A stretch of 64,000 nt of DNA, from NCBI RefSeq assembly GCF_040546275.1, contig NZ_JBEPNO010000001.1, forward strand, positions 1 through 64,000. The letters run 5' to 3'. Of this stretch, positions 33,259 to 42,326 are shown piece after piece. Below the pieces are notes generated by a model that was given only the letters and a program-made list of their open reading frames with translations, did not search any database and had not been told where the DNA came from. Both the position numbers and the translations under genes were made by a program. This DNA comes from Nakamurella sp040546275. Lineage in GTDB: Bacteria > Actinomycetota > Actinomycetes > Mycobacteriales > Nakamurellaceae. Positions within the stretch are counted from its first letter, which is position 1, and every line of letters starts with the position of its first letter.

Positions 33259-34188
33259 TCAGAACGATCGACCTTGGGAAGAATGGAACCCAAGGCGGGC
33301 CGAGATGGCAGACGTGGTTCGTAGCAACGGTTGTTCGAGCCGGTCGACGAGGGAATCCAGCGTGACGTGCACGATGCTCAGGTGCACGGCGACGTTGACC
33401 GCCGCGATCACCTCGCCCGACCGCGAACGCACCGGTGCCGCCACCGAGCGGAGGCCGGGAGCGAGTTCCTCGTCGTTCCAGGCGATCCCGGTTTGCCGGA
33501 CTCTGTTCAGGGCAGCCGTCAGCTGTTCGCGTGCGGTGATTGTCCGAGGCCCACGCCTGGCCAGATCGGTGCGGTCCAGCAGGGTCCGCAGCACGGCAGG
33601 GTCCCGCCCGGCGAGCAGCACTTTGCCCATCGCCGTGCAGTAGGCGGGCAAGCGGGAGCCCACGTGGAGGTTCAGATCCATTCCTGGATAGTGTCCGCGC
33701 CGGCTGCGTCGGCGGTCGACGTAGACGATGTCGGTGCCGTCCAGCACGGCCATGCTGACGGTGTACCCGGTGTCGTCGGCGAGCACCTGGAGATGCCGGC
33801 CGGCGATCCGGGTGATCTCCATCGAGTTGATCGCGGCGGCGCCCAGATCGATGACCCTGGCCCCCAGGGAGTACTTCTTCGTCTCCGGATCCTGCTGCAG
33901 GAAATGAAGTTTGGTCAGAGTACTGACGTAGCGGTAGGTGGTGCTCTTGTTCAGTTCGACGGCTCGCGCGAGCTCGGCGATACCCAGCACCGGTCGGGAC
34001 TCCGTGAAGGTCGTCAGGATCAGCAGACCGCGTTCGAGCGACTGCGAACCCGCAGCCGCGGCAGGGGAGCTCGCCCGCCGCTCCTGCTCGACTTCTGCAG
34101 AGCCATCGACTCCTGGGGAGAAAACGTTTTCATCGGGAATCCCGGGGTCAGAGGACGATCCGCGTCCCAAACCTGGCTTCGTCACCAT
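33259..34188 (-). CDS. IclR-family regulator
   Basis: A 309-residue regulator with a 45-residue polar N-terminal extension, a winged helix at about 48-105 (SQSLERGLLILTTF, AELARAVELNKSTTYRYVST) and an IclR effector domain at 125-300 (GSRLPAYCTAMGKVLLA and AVNVAVHLSI are landmarks). The family binds short aromatic or keto acids. It sits between the alcohol/aldehyde dehydrogenase genes and the divergent transporter operon, with matching operator sequences on both sides, so it probably controls both units. Start ATG 34188; a shorter start is possible. Confidence 0.9.
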   Translation of the reverse strand: MVTKPGLGRGSSSDPGIPDENVFSPGVDGSAEVEQERRASSPAAAAGSQSLERGLLILTTFTESRPVLGIAELARAVELNKSTTYRYVSTLTKLHFLQQDPETKKYSLGARVIDLGAAAINSMEITRIAGRHLQVLADDTGYTVSMAVLDGTDIVYVDRRRSRRGHYPGMDLNLHVGSRLPAYCTAMGKVLLAGRDPAVLRTLLDRTDLARRGPRTITAREQLTAALNRVRQTGIAWNDEELAPGLRSVAAPVRSRSGEVIAAVNVAVHLSIVHVTLDSLVDRLEQPLLRTTSAISARLGFHSSQGRSF

Positions 34189-34208
34189 GTTCCTATTCTA
34201 GCCACACC

Positions 34209-34225
34209 GTTTCATTTATCGGAAC
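34209..34225. promoter_or_regulatory. IclR-type operator, site 2
   Basis: GTTTC-ATTTATC-GGAAC, embedded in the same CCGTTTCA..TATCG context as site 1, lies in the 101-base divergent gap between iclR and the binding-protein gene. Confidence 0.6.
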
Positions 34226-34289
34226 GCCTCGTTGACTTCGCTTCCACCCGCTCTTACGTTCTCGCCACTCACTCAACGCGGAGGTGGTC

Positions 34290-35696
34290 ATGGAGCAGAA
34301 TGTCCCGACCGACGGGCCCCGGCTCAACCGGCGACGGTTCCTTCAGGCAGGTGGTCTAGGTCTGTCGACGCTGGCGCTGTCGGGTCCCTTGCTGGCCGCC
34401 TGCTCGGGCAGTGCACTGGGCGACAGCACCGGCGGGGCCGGCAGCAGCGCGCCGAGCGCCGGCAGCTCGGCGGGGCAGGCGTCCCAGGGATCCGGAGCAG
34501 TGACTTCGGCCCGTTCGCTCAAGGTCGGTTTCGTCAGTCCGATCACCGGTCCTGCCGCCGGGTTCGGCGAACCCGACTCCTACGTGCTCTCGCTGGCGCG
34601 CAGGGCATTTGCCGACGGATTGACGGTGGGCGGGAAGAAGTATGCCGTCCAGGTGATCGACAAGGACGGCCAGTCGAATCCGCAGCGTGGATCCCAGGTC
34701 GCCAACGACCTCATCACCAGCGAGGGCGTAGATCTCATGTTGACCACCTCGACACCGGAGACGGTCAACCCGGTCTCCGACGCCTGCGAGGCGGCCGGTG
34801 TCCCCTGCATCTCGACAGTGGTGCCGTGGGAGGCCTGGTACTACGGACGAGGCGCCAAACCCGACCAGAAGGCCGCCTACAAGTTCACCTACCACTTCTG
34901 CTTCGGTGTGCAGCAGTTCTATCTCGCCTACTCACACCTCTGGCCCCAGGTGTCGACCAACAAGAAGGTCGCGGTGATGTGGCCCAACGATTCCGACGGC
35001 AACGCGATTCGTGCTGCATTGGGACCCCTGCTGGCCAAGGACGGCTACACCATCGTCGATCCAGGGGCCTACACCGACGGAACGAACGACTACTCCGCGC
35101 AGATTGCGAAATTTAAAGCCGAGAAGTGCGAAATCATGAGTACCTTTCCGATCCCCTCCGATTTCGCGACTTTCTGGCAGCAGGCCGCCCAGCAGGGTTT
35201 CCGGCCCAAGATCGCCCAAGCGGCCAAGACCGGCCTCTTCCCGTCGCAGGTGGAGGCCCTCGGTGGCCTTGGCGTCGATCTGGCCGGCGCCGCTTACTGG
35301 ACGCCGACCTACCCGTATGCGAGCTCGCTGACCAAGGTCGGATCCAAGGAACTGGCCGACGGCTACGAGTCGGCGTCGGGCAAGCAATGGACCCAGCAGC
35401 TCGGCGCCACCCTGGCGCTGTTCGACGCCGGCGCTGCCGCCTTGCAGAAGGCGTCCGACCCCACGGACAGGAATGCAGTGGCCGCCGCCATCGGCACGCT
35501 CGACGTCCAGACCCCGGTCGGGCGGCTGCAGTGGGGGAACGGTCCGGTGGCGAATGTGGTGGCGACGCCGATCATCGGAGGGCAGTGGGTCAAAGCTGCT
35601 TCCGGCAGCAAACATCCGCTGGAGTTCGTGCTGTGCGAGAACTCGGCCGACCCGAAGGTCCCGGTGGCGGCGAAGTTGCAGCCGTTCGGCGCATGA
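34290..35696 (+). CDS. Liv-type ABC substrate-binding lipoprotein (Tat-exported)
   Basis: A 468-residue extracellular binding protein. A twin-arginine motif (RRRFLQAGG) and a lipobox (LLAACSG, Cys about residue 40) show Tat export and lipid anchoring. The mature part has the periplasmic-binding-protein type I fold of leucine/amide transporters: SLKVGFVSPITGPAAGFGEP, then DKDGQSNPQRGSQVANDLI and TNDYSAQIAKFK. The ligand is probably an aromatic or short organic compound, inferred from the linked dehydrogenases. GGAGG lies 6 bases before the ATG at 34290. It is the first gene of a six-gene operon with overlapping stops and starts. Confidence 0.9.
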   Translation: MEQNVPTDGPRLNRRRFLQAGGLGLSTLALSGPLLAACSGSALGDSTGGAGSSAPSAGSSAGQASQGSGAVTSARSLKVGFVSPITGPAAGFGEPDSYVLSLARRAFADGLTVGGKKYAVQVIDKDGQSNPQRGSQVANDLITSEGVDLMLTTSTPETVNPVSDACEAAGVPCISTVVPWEAWYYGRGAKPDQKAAYKFTYHFCFGVQQFYLAYSHLWPQVSTNKKVAVMWPNDSDGNAIRAALGPLLAKDGYTIVDPGAYTDGTNDYSAQIAKFKAEKCEIMSTFPIPSDFATFWQQAAQQGFRPKIAQAAKTGLFPSQVEALGGLGVDLAGAAYWTPTYPYASSLTKVGSKELADGYESASGKQWTQQLGATLALFDAGAAALQKASDPTDRNAVAAAIGTLDVQTPVGRLQWGNGPVANVVATPIIGGQWVKAASGSKHPLEFVLCENSADPKVPVAAKLQPFGA

Positions 35697-36466
35697 CATT
35701 TTCCGCCGCGGACGGCGGCTCGGCGCCTGCTACGGGCCTGGATACGGCCGTGTTGGCCGGTGACGGCCTGACGAAGACGTACGGAAAACTGACCGTATTG
35801 GACCAGGTGTCGTTCCGGGTGGGGAAGGCCGAGGCGGTCGGTATCGTCGGGCCGAACGGAGCGGGAAAGACGACGTTGCTCGGCGTATTGAGCGGCTCGG
35901 TTCCGGCGACGTCCGGCGTCGTTCTCCTGAAGGGGCGCAACATCTCCTCGCTGCGGCCTGAGTTGCGGTGCCGCAACGGGATCGGCCGTGCTTTCCAGGT
36001 TCCGCGGCCGTTCTCCGGGATGACGGTTCTGGAGAACATCCTGGTCGGTGCGTCCTATGGTGCCGGGTTGGGTCGAGCGGCCAGCGATCGCCGCAGCATC
36101 GAGGTGCTCGAGTTGTGCGGCCTGGTGGATCTGGCGAATCGACGTGCCGAGACGCTCGGCCTGCTGCACCGCAAACGACTCGAACTGGCCAGAGCACTGG
36201 CCACGGACCCACAGGTTCTGCTGCTCGACGAGATAGGCGGGGGGTTGACCGACAGCGAAGCGGCAGAGTTGGTGGTGACCGTTCTCCAGTTGCGTGAGCT
36301 CGGTCTGGCCATCGTCTGGATCGAGCACATCGTGCACGTGCTCCTGCAGGTGATCGATCGCCTCGTCTGCATGGACGCGGGTCGGGTGATCGCGGATGGC
36401 GATCCACACGAGGTACTGCGCGACGCAGCCGTCATCGATGCCTATCTCGGAAGGGCGGCAGAATGA
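35693..36466 (+). CDS. ABC transporter ATPase, LivG-like
   Basis: A 257-residue ATPase starting at ATG 35693, overlapping the upstream stop (ATGA). Walker A: GPNGAGKTTLLG at about residue 50; the Q-loop region GRAFQVPRPFSGMTVLEN is typical LivG. The ABC signature is altered: TLGLLHRKRLELARALA replaces LSGGQ, and Walker B ends LLLDEIGGG instead of DEP. These changes occur in an actinobacterial LivG branch. It probably pairs with the next ATPase to drive import. Confidence 0.9.
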   Translation: MTFSAADGGSAPATGLDTAVLAGDGLTKTYGKLTVLDQVSFRVGKAEAVGIVGPNGAGKTTLLGVLSGSVPATSGVVLLKGRNISSLRPELRCRNGIGRAFQVPRPFSGMTVLENILVGASYGAGLGRAASDRRSIEVLELCGLVDLANRRAETLGLLHRKRLELARALATDPQVLLLDEIGGGLTDSEAAELVVTVLQLRELGLAIVWIEHIVHVLLQVIDRLVCMDAGRVIADGDPHEVLRDAAVIDAYLGRAAE

Positions 36467-37224
36467 ACATCCTCGAGATCGACTCGCTACGGGCCGGACA
36501 CGGACTCCTCGTGGCCGTCCAGGATCTGTCGTTGACCGTGGCGGAGGGCGAGACCGTGGCTCTCGTCGGGGCCAACGGTGCCGGTAAATCGACTCTGCTC
36601 CGGACGATTGCCGGTGCCCACCGGTCGACGGCGGGATCGGTGCGACTCGACGGCGAGGACATCACGGCGCTGGCCTCCCATCAAAGGGTGCAGCGCGGTC
36701 TGGCTCTGGTACCGGAGGGGCGCAGGTTGTTCGGAGATCTCACGGTGTGGGAGAACCTCGTGGTCGCGGGTCGTCGGGCCCGCACCGGGCCCTGGACGGT
36801 CGACCGGGTGATGGAGGCGTTCCCGATGTTGACTGCGCTCCGAGATGTCCGCGCTTCCAATCTGTCCGGCGGCCAGCAGCAGGCCACCGCCATCGGACGG
36901 GCCCTGATGACCAACCCCCGGCTGCTCTTCGTCGACGAGGTATCCCTCGGCCTCGCGCCGGTGGCGGTGGATGCGGTGTACGAGTCGATGGCCGCCCTCA
37001 TCGCCGGTGGTTCGACGGTGGTGCTCGTCGAGCAGGATCTCAGTCGAGCGCTTCGGGTCGCCGACCGGGTGATCTGCATGTTGAACGGGCGCATCGTGCT
37101 CGACGCTGGTATCGCTCAGGTCAGCAGGGCGGAGGTCACGGAAGCCTATTTCGGTGTGCCGGCTCCGCGCCGCCTTCCCGATGGCGCCGCACCCGTTTCC
37201 ACCAAGAGCGCGGTGCGACGATGA
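36463..37224 (+). CDS. ABC transporter ATPase, LivF-like
   Basis: A 253-residue ATPase with standard motifs: Walker A GANGAGKSTLLR, Q-loop LVPEGRRLFGDLTVWENL (LivF hallmark), signature NLSGGQQQATAIGRAL, Walker B LLFVDEVSLGLAP, and H-loop position taken by Gln (LVEQD), normal for LivF. It overlaps its neighbours by ATGA at both ends, showing translational coupling within the import operon. Confidence 0.92.
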   Translation: MNILEIDSLRAGHGLLVAVQDLSLTVAEGETVALVGANGAGKSTLLRTIAGAHRSTAGSVRLDGEDITALASHQRVQRGLALVPEGRRLFGDLTVWENLVVAGRRARTGPWTVDRVMEAFPMLTALRDVRASNLSGGQQQATAIGRALMTNPRLLFVDEVSLGLAPVAVDAVYESMAALIAGGSTVVLVEQDLSRALRVADRVICMLNGRIVLDAGIAQVSRAEVTEAYFGVPAPRRLPDGAAPVSTKSAVRR

Positions 37225-38099
37225 CCTGGGTCAACGCGCTGGTGCAGGGTCTACTGCTCGGCGGTCTGTACGCCTTGTTCGCCTGCGGGTTGTCGTTGAT
37301 GTTCGGCGTCATGCGCATCATCAATCTGGCGCACGGCGACATCGCGATCATGGGCGCATTTCTCACCTTCCAGATCGCTACCAGGCTGGACGTTTCGCCC
37401 TTCCTCGCGCTGGTCCCCACGCTGCTGGTGATGGGTGCACTCGGCTACGCGCTGCAGCGGACGATCCTGGCCCGGAGTCTCCGGTCGGGTACGTTGATCC
37501 CCTTGCTGACGACGTTCGGACTGTCCATCGTCATCCAGAACGGTCTCTTGCAGGGGTTTTCCGCCGATGTGCACTCACTCGGCCCGCAGGCGGGCTCCAT
37601 CGCCACGGCAAGCCTGACGATCAGCTCGCAACTGTCCGTGCCGTATTTCGGACTGGTCACCATGGTGGTCGCCGTCTGCCTGCTCGGGGGGTTGCAGACC
37701 GTCCTGCAGCGCACCGCCTTCGGTCGCGAGATGCGCGCCACCGCAGCTGATCCGGATACCGCCGGCCTGGTCGGGATACCGGCGGCATCGGTGTATGGAA
37801 AAGCGACGGCGATCGCCGTCGCCACCGCTGCGCTGGCGGGAACCTTCCTGGCCATCCGATCGACGTTCGATCCCTCCAGCGGACCGACCCAGCTGATCTT
37901 CGCCTTCGAGGCGGTCGTCATCGGCGGGCTGGGATCCCTGTGGGGCACGCTGGGCGGTGGCATCGTGCTGGGCATCGCCCAGACCGTCGGGGCCAACATC
38001 GATCCCCAGTTCTCCATTCTGGCCGGGCATCTGGTCTTCCTGATCATCCTGGCCAGCCCGCGTGGCCGCTACCTGGCGACGAGGAGTGCCACCGCATGA
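37221..38099 (+). CDS. ABC transporter permease, LivH-like
   Basis: A 292-residue permease with about eight membrane helices, beginning VNALVQGLLLGGLYALFACG and FGVMRIINLAHGDIAIMGAF (the LivH hallmark NLAHGD). The coupling loop is GREMRATAADPDTAGLVGIP. ATG 37221 overlaps the stop of the livF-like gene. It forms the membrane channel with the LivM-like partner. Confidence 0.92.
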   Translation: MTWVNALVQGLLLGGLYALFACGLSLMFGVMRIINLAHGDIAIMGAFLTFQIATRLDVSPFLALVPTLLVMGALGYALQRTILARSLRSGTLIPLLTTFGLSIVIQNGLLQGFSADVHSLGPQAGSIATASLTISSQLSVPYFGLVTMVVAVCLLGGLQTVLQRTAFGREMRATAADPDTAGLVGIPAASVYGKATAIAVATAALAGTFLAIRSTFDPSSGPTQLIFAFEAVVIGGLGSLWGTLGGGIVLGIAQTVGANIDPQFSILAGHLVFLIILASPRGRYLATRSATA

Positions 38100-39124
38100 C
38101 ATCGATTTCGGTCGGTTGGGTCATCCGGCGCTCGACGCGGGCATCGCGGATAGCCTGCGGCGGCGCTCTCGTCCTGGTGCTGGCGTTGTTCGCGGTGCCG
38201 TTGGTGATGACTGCGAATGTGGTGCAGCAGCTCACCAGCCTGTTCATCTTCCTCATCCTGGCGGTGATGTGGAACGCTCTCGCCGGGTACGGCGGACTGG
38301 TCTCGGTCGGTCAACAGGCCTATATCGGATTCGGTGCCTATGGCACGATCTTCCTGACCCAACAGGGGATCCCGGCCTATCTGGCAGTAGCGCTCTCGAC
38401 GCTGGCCGCCGGGGTCCTCGCCGCCCTGCTCTCCCTGCTGGTCCTCCGGCTTCGCGGCAGCCAGTTCGCGATCGGGACCTGGGTGGTGGCCGAGGTCCTG
38501 GGGCTTCTCGTGATCCTGGACCAGAGCCTCGGAGGCGGTACCGGCGTCTCCATCCGGAACCTCAACACCTACGCACCGAACCTACGCCGGGCGTACACCT
38601 ACTGGATGACCCTCGGGGTCACCGTGATTCTGCTGGCGCTTGTCTTCCTGCTCCTACGTCGTCGGACCGGGGCTGCGCTGCAGGCGATTCGTGACGACGA
38701 GGACGCGGCGGCCTCCATCGGAGTACGGGTGCGGCCGCTGAAGTTCACGCTCTACGTCCTGGCCGGGCTCGGCTGCGGGGCGGCCGGAGCTCTGACCCTG
38801 ACCAACAGCCTCTTCGTCCAGCCCCAATCGATCTTCGGCGTCCAGTACAGCGCCTACATGATCTTCATGGTGCTGGTCGGAGGACTCGGGACGTTCGAGG
38901 GGCCGATTATCGGGGCCGTCGTCTTCTTCGTCATCCAGAACCAGTTCGCCGACCAGGGCGCCTGGTATCTGATCGGTCTGGGGCTGGTGGCCGCCGGCTT
39001 CGCACTCTTTCTGCCCCGGGGGCTCTGGAGTCTCGCGAGTGATCGACTCAACGTTCAATTCCTGCCTGTCGGGTATCGTCTGGTCTCTCCGGAGCTGCCG
39101 TCGAGACGAAGGACCAAGAAGTAG
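38096..39124 (+). CDS. ABC transporter permease, LivM-like
   Basis: A 342-residue permease of about ten helices. The hallmarks are LAVMWNALAGYGGLVSVGQQ (LivM usually has GLLSLGHAAF/QAYIGFGAY, seen here as AYIGFGAYG) and the coupling loop RTGAALQAIRDDEDAAASIG. MVLVGGLGTFEGPIIGAVVF lies near the end. It is coupled to livH by ATGA and to the aldehyde dehydrogenase gene by a one-base overlap. Confidence 0.92.
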   Translation: MTSISVGWVIRRSTRASRIACGGALVLVLALFAVPLVMTANVVQQLTSLFIFLILAVMWNALAGYGGLVSVGQQAYIGFGAYGTIFLTQQGIPAYLAVALSTLAAGVLAALLSLLVLRLRGSQFAIGTWVVAEVLGLLVILDQSLGGGTGVSIRNLNTYAPNLRRAYTYWMTLGVTVILLALVFLLLRRRTGAALQAIRDDEDAAASIGVRVRPLKFTLYVLAGLGCGAAGALTLTNSLFVQPQSIFGVQYSAYMIFMVLVGGLGTFEGPIIGAVVFFVIQNQFADQGAWYLIGLGLVAAGFALFLPRGLWSLASDRLNVQFLPVGYRLVSPELPSRRRTKK

Positions 39125-40614
39125 TGACGCCCAGACGTCGAGCCTTGCCGCAGTTCCAACCCCGACAGGTGTCGCAGTACATCGACGGTCGGTGGTGCAG
39201 CTCCGAGGAGGGCCGGGAGTACGACGACTGCAATCCATGGACGGGTGACACCTTCGCCCGGGTGGTCGCCGGGCATGCCGAGGACACGAGGCGGGCCATC
39301 ACTGCGGCCCACCGGGCGTTCCCGTCCTGGGCAGAGGAGCTGCCGGGCAACCGCCAGCTGATCTTCCTCCGCGCCGCCGACATCCTGGAGGGTCGCCGTG
39401 ACGAACTCACCCGGGACCTTGCGGCCGAAACGGGCTGCGGTCAGCACTTCGCCACGGTGCAGATCAACTTCGCCGTCTCGCTGCTGCGCCAGGCCGCAGC
39501 GCTGCCCTATCTTCCCGTCGGCCAGCTCATGCCCTCCGATGTCCGCGGCACCACGGCCATGGCAGTGCGGCGGCCGGTCGGGGTGGTGGGTGCCATCGCC
39601 CCGTGGAATGCGTCGCTGATTCTCTCCGGCCGCGCCATCGTGGGGCCACTCGCGCTCGGAAACACCCTGGTGCTCAAGCCGTCCGAGGATTCTCCGCACA
39701 CCGGTGGCGCCATCTGGGCCGAGGTGTTCACCGAAGCCGGTCTGCCGGCCGGGGTGCTCAACGTCGTCACCCATGCACCCGGAGAGGCCGGCATCGTCGG
39801 CGGTGAACTGATGGCCCACCCGCTGGTCCGCCGCATCAACTTCACCGGATCCACCGCTACCGGCCGCCGGCTCGCGGAGCTGGCAGGTCGGCATCTGAAA
39901 CGCATGGTGCTCCAACTCAGCGGTCAGAACCCGCTGATCGTGCTGGCCGACGCCGACCTCGACTACGCAGTAGACGCGGCGGCCTACGGCGCCTTCGTGC
40001 ACCAGGGTCAGATCTGCATGTGCGTCCGTCGCATCTACGTCGAGCGTGAGATCGCGGAGGAGTTCACCCGTCGCTTCGTCGAGAAGGTCGGCGGGCTACC
40101 GACCGGCGATCCGCTGGATTCCGGCACCGTCATCGGTCCGGTGATCAACAAGTGGGCGCTGGCACTGATCGAGCGACGGGTCGACGAGGCAGTGGCTCTC
40201 GGCGCCCGCGTCCTGGTCGGCGGGAAGGCTTCACCGCCCTGCTATCCCGCCACCGTGCTCACCGATGTCCCCCCCGAGGCCGAGATCTCGGTGGACGAAA
40301 CCTTCGGTCCGGTCGTTATTCTCGAGATTGTCGACGACGCAGCCACCGCTGTGCGGCTGGCCAACGCCTCGCAGTTCGGCCTGACCGCCTCGGTGCTGAC
40401 CAGTGACACCCACCGGGGGCTGTCCATCGCCCGCCGGCTGGAAGCCGGCATCGTGCACGTCAACGACCAGTCCGTGAACGACGAGCCGCAGATGCCCTTC
40501 GGCGGGGTGAAGGACAGCGGTTGGGGCCGTTTCGGCGTGGGATTCTCCGCGGAGGAGTTCACCGAGTTGCAATGGGTGACCTCCCGCGCGGAGTCCCGCG
40601 ATTTCGCCTTCTGA
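39124..40614 (+). CDS. Aldehyde dehydrogenase with an altered general-base motif
   Basis: A 496-residue aldehyde dehydrogenase-family protein from GTG 39124. Catalytic Asn in IAPWNASLILSGRAIVG, cofactor loop FTGSTATGRRLAELAG, nucleophilic Cys in VHQGQICMCVRR, DETFGPVV and MPFGGVKDSGWG late motifs. The usual LELGGK/N general-base segment reads LQLSGQN: the Glu that activates water is Gln (codon CAA). The paralogue at 31697 keeps Glu. It may be slow, CoA-dependent or bind a different substrate. It is the last gene of the Liv-type transporter operon; it probably handles an aldehyde derived from the imported compound. Confidence 0.9.
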   Translation: MTPRRRALPQFQPRQVSQYIDGRWCSSEEGREYDDCNPWTGDTFARVVAGHAEDTRRAITAAHRAFPSWAEELPGNRQLIFLRAADILEGRRDELTRDLAAETGCGQHFATVQINFAVSLLRQAAALPYLPVGQLMPSDVRGTTAMAVRRPVGVVGAIAPWNASLILSGRAIVGPLALGNTLVLKPSEDSPHTGGAIWAEVFTEAGLPAGVLNVVTHAPGEAGIVGGELMAHPLVRRINFTGSTATGRRLAELAGRHLKRMVLQLSGQNPLIVLADADLDYAVDAAAYGAFVHQGQICMCVRRIYVEREIAEEFTRRFVEKVGGLPTGDPLDSGTVIGPVINKWALALIERRVDEAVALGARVLVGGKASPPCYPATVLTDVPPEAEISVDETFGPVVILEIVDDAATAVRLANASQFGLTASVLTSDTHRGLSIARRLEAGIVHVNDQSVNDEPQMPFGGVKDSGWGRFGVGFSAEEFTELQWVTSRAESRDFAF

Positions 40615-40636
40615 ATCCGGATTCGCCTCTCGTTGA

Positions 40637-40654
40637 AACCCGCGACACCGGGTT
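40637..40654. terminator. Hairpin between convergent genes
   Basis: AACCCG pairs with CGGGTT across CGACAC, 23 bases after the aldehyde dehydrogenase stop. A 12-bp palindrome GAATCCGGATTC (40613-40624) overlaps the stop itself. Either may terminate the operon; the convergent GGDEF gene ends at 40779. Confidence 0.4.
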
Positions 40655-40778
40655 CGTGACCCCGGCATTGCTCGGGACGTCGCAGAACTCACCGCCCTGG
40701 GTCCTCGCTGACGACACTCTCGTCATCGTGAGCTCTTCCAGCGACTTGCTTTCACGCGTTGGCACTCCCGGAGCAGTG

Positions 40779-41771
40779 TCAGAGCGAGTCCTGGGGGGTG
40801 TGACCCGTGGCATCTGCGGTGGGCGCAGCCGCGCGGCGGAGGCGTTTTTGCTCGTACATCGCGGCGTCGGCGTTCTGCCAGGCGCCCGGGAAACCGGAGA
40901 TGATGGTGTAGGGGGCGTGCCCGATGGACCCGGGCGTGCCTACCCGGGTCAACTGCGCGCTGAGCCGGTCGACCAGGTGCTGGGCCTGCCGGGAGTTGGC
41001 GTTCGCGGCCAGGATCCCGAATTCGTCCCCACCGAGGCGGGCCACGATATCGGAGTCCCGGGTGGTCTCCACGATGGCGCGGGCAGCTTGCCGGATGTGG
41101 GCGTCGCCGGAGTGGTGTCCGTCCCGGTCGTTGACCAGTTTGAGGCTGTCCAGGTCCATGATGATCACGGAGCCGGTGTGCCCGAACCGTCGGTAGCGGG
41201 CCTCCTCGGCGGCCAGCAGTCGGTCCCAGCCGCGGCGGTTGAACAAACCAGTCAGTGCGTCGGTCTCGGCGGAGGTGGCCGACCGTTCGGCGGCCTGCTG
41301 CGCTTGGGTGCGCATCAGGTCGGCCTGCAGGATCGTCGAGAGCAGTTGCGCGAGGATCTGCAGGAGTGGACCGTGCTGGGCGAGTTCGGCTGGTTGGGCC
41401 TGCGGGTCCAGCCCGCAGAGGGTTCCGAAGATCTCTCCGTCGGCCTGGTGGAGCGGCAAGCCGACGTAGGCCCTGATCGGCAGGCTCTGACGAACCCCGG
41501 CAGTGGCGTAAGAGGCTACTTGCTGGACGTCGGGGGCGATTTGTGGTCCGTCGCCGGTCAGCATGTGCTGACACATCGAGTCTGACCACCGGTGACTGTC
41601 GCCGGCCTGTTTACCGTAGGAGGAGTCCTCGACCGCTAGATACAGTTGGTCGCCTTCGGTGTGGCGGGTGACCGACCAGAACCCCATCGGTATCGCCGTG
41701 TGCAGGTACGCCAGGACACTCGCGCAGGCCTGGTCGAAGGTCGCACTTGCGCCCAACTGCGGTAGCTGCAT
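40779..41771 (-). CDS. GAF-GGDEF diguanylate cyclase
   Basis: A 330-residue cytosolic protein: GAF domain at about residues 10-145 (SLPIRAYVGLPLHQADGEIF is its core), a helix, and a GGDEF domain at 165-315 (DALTGLFNRRGWDRL, then VIIMDLDSLKLVNDRDGH, then RLGGDEFGIL). The GGDEF active-site loop is intact, and RDSD five residues before it matches the product-inhibition I-site. It should make cyclic di-GMP under GAF control. No EAL domain is present. It is a single gene, convergent with the aldehyde dehydrogenase. Confidence 0.92.
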   Translation of the reverse strand: MQLPQLGASATFDQACASVLAYLHTAIPMGFWSVTRHTEGDQLYLAVEDSSYGKQAGDSHRWSDSMCQHMLTGDGPQIAPDVQQVASYATAGVRQSLPIRAYVGLPLHQADGEIFGTLCGLDPQAQPAELAQHGPLLQILAQLLSTILQADLMRTQAQQAAERSATSAETDALTGLFNRRGWDRLLAAEEARYRRFGHTGSVIIMDLDSLKLVNDRDGHHSGDAHIRQAARAIVETTRDSDIVARLGGDEFGILAANANSRQAQHLVDRLSAQLTRVGTPGSIGHAPYTIISGFPGAWQNADAAMYEQKRLRRAAAPTADATGHTPQDSL

Positions 41772-42326
41772 GTCTCACCTTCGGCTTCCGGGAATCCAGC
41801 CTCTGATGATCCTCCACTGACCACCGGGTGTGCGGAGTTCATGCTCACCGAGACTCGAGTTCCGACGAATCTTGCTCCGCGAAACCCTAGTATCCGACGC
41901 TGGGCCCTTCCCTGCCGGACCCGCCGGCCGGGCCGTTGCGGTCATCGCCGAAGCTCGGGGGGGGGGCCTGCAGAGGCTTGACCTGGATTCTAGCTGAGGG
42001 CCGTTTCGGCAGATCCAGAAGTGTCCTCGAACGAGCCTGACGCAGTGCCCATCCCTGCTCCTTCGGTATCGGGCGGCAGATCCTCACCAAAAGGGGTCCT
42101 TCGCGCGAGTGCCGCATCTAGTCGGCGAGCGACTCATCGCGAACTGCCGACCATGCCTGTTCGCAGCGCACCGGTAGGCAGGATGGCTGCCCCCGGGGGT
42201 CCCGATCGAATGATCCAACATCCTTCCGTCTGACGCAGAGTGACCGAGCCGACGGATGCGGCCTTGACCTGGCACCAGGTGGCCCCATGGCCTCGGCGCA
42301 GACACCTGCCGCGGTCGCGCCACTTC
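41772..42326. other. Gene-free stretch
   Basis: About 555 bases with no gene, repeat or hairpin I can support; it contains a run of nine G at 41959-41967. Confidence 0.4.

Noticed and set aside
41959..41967. Run of nine G
   Set aside because: Isolated homopolymer in non-coding DNA, possibly a sequencing artefact; no contingency gene is attached.
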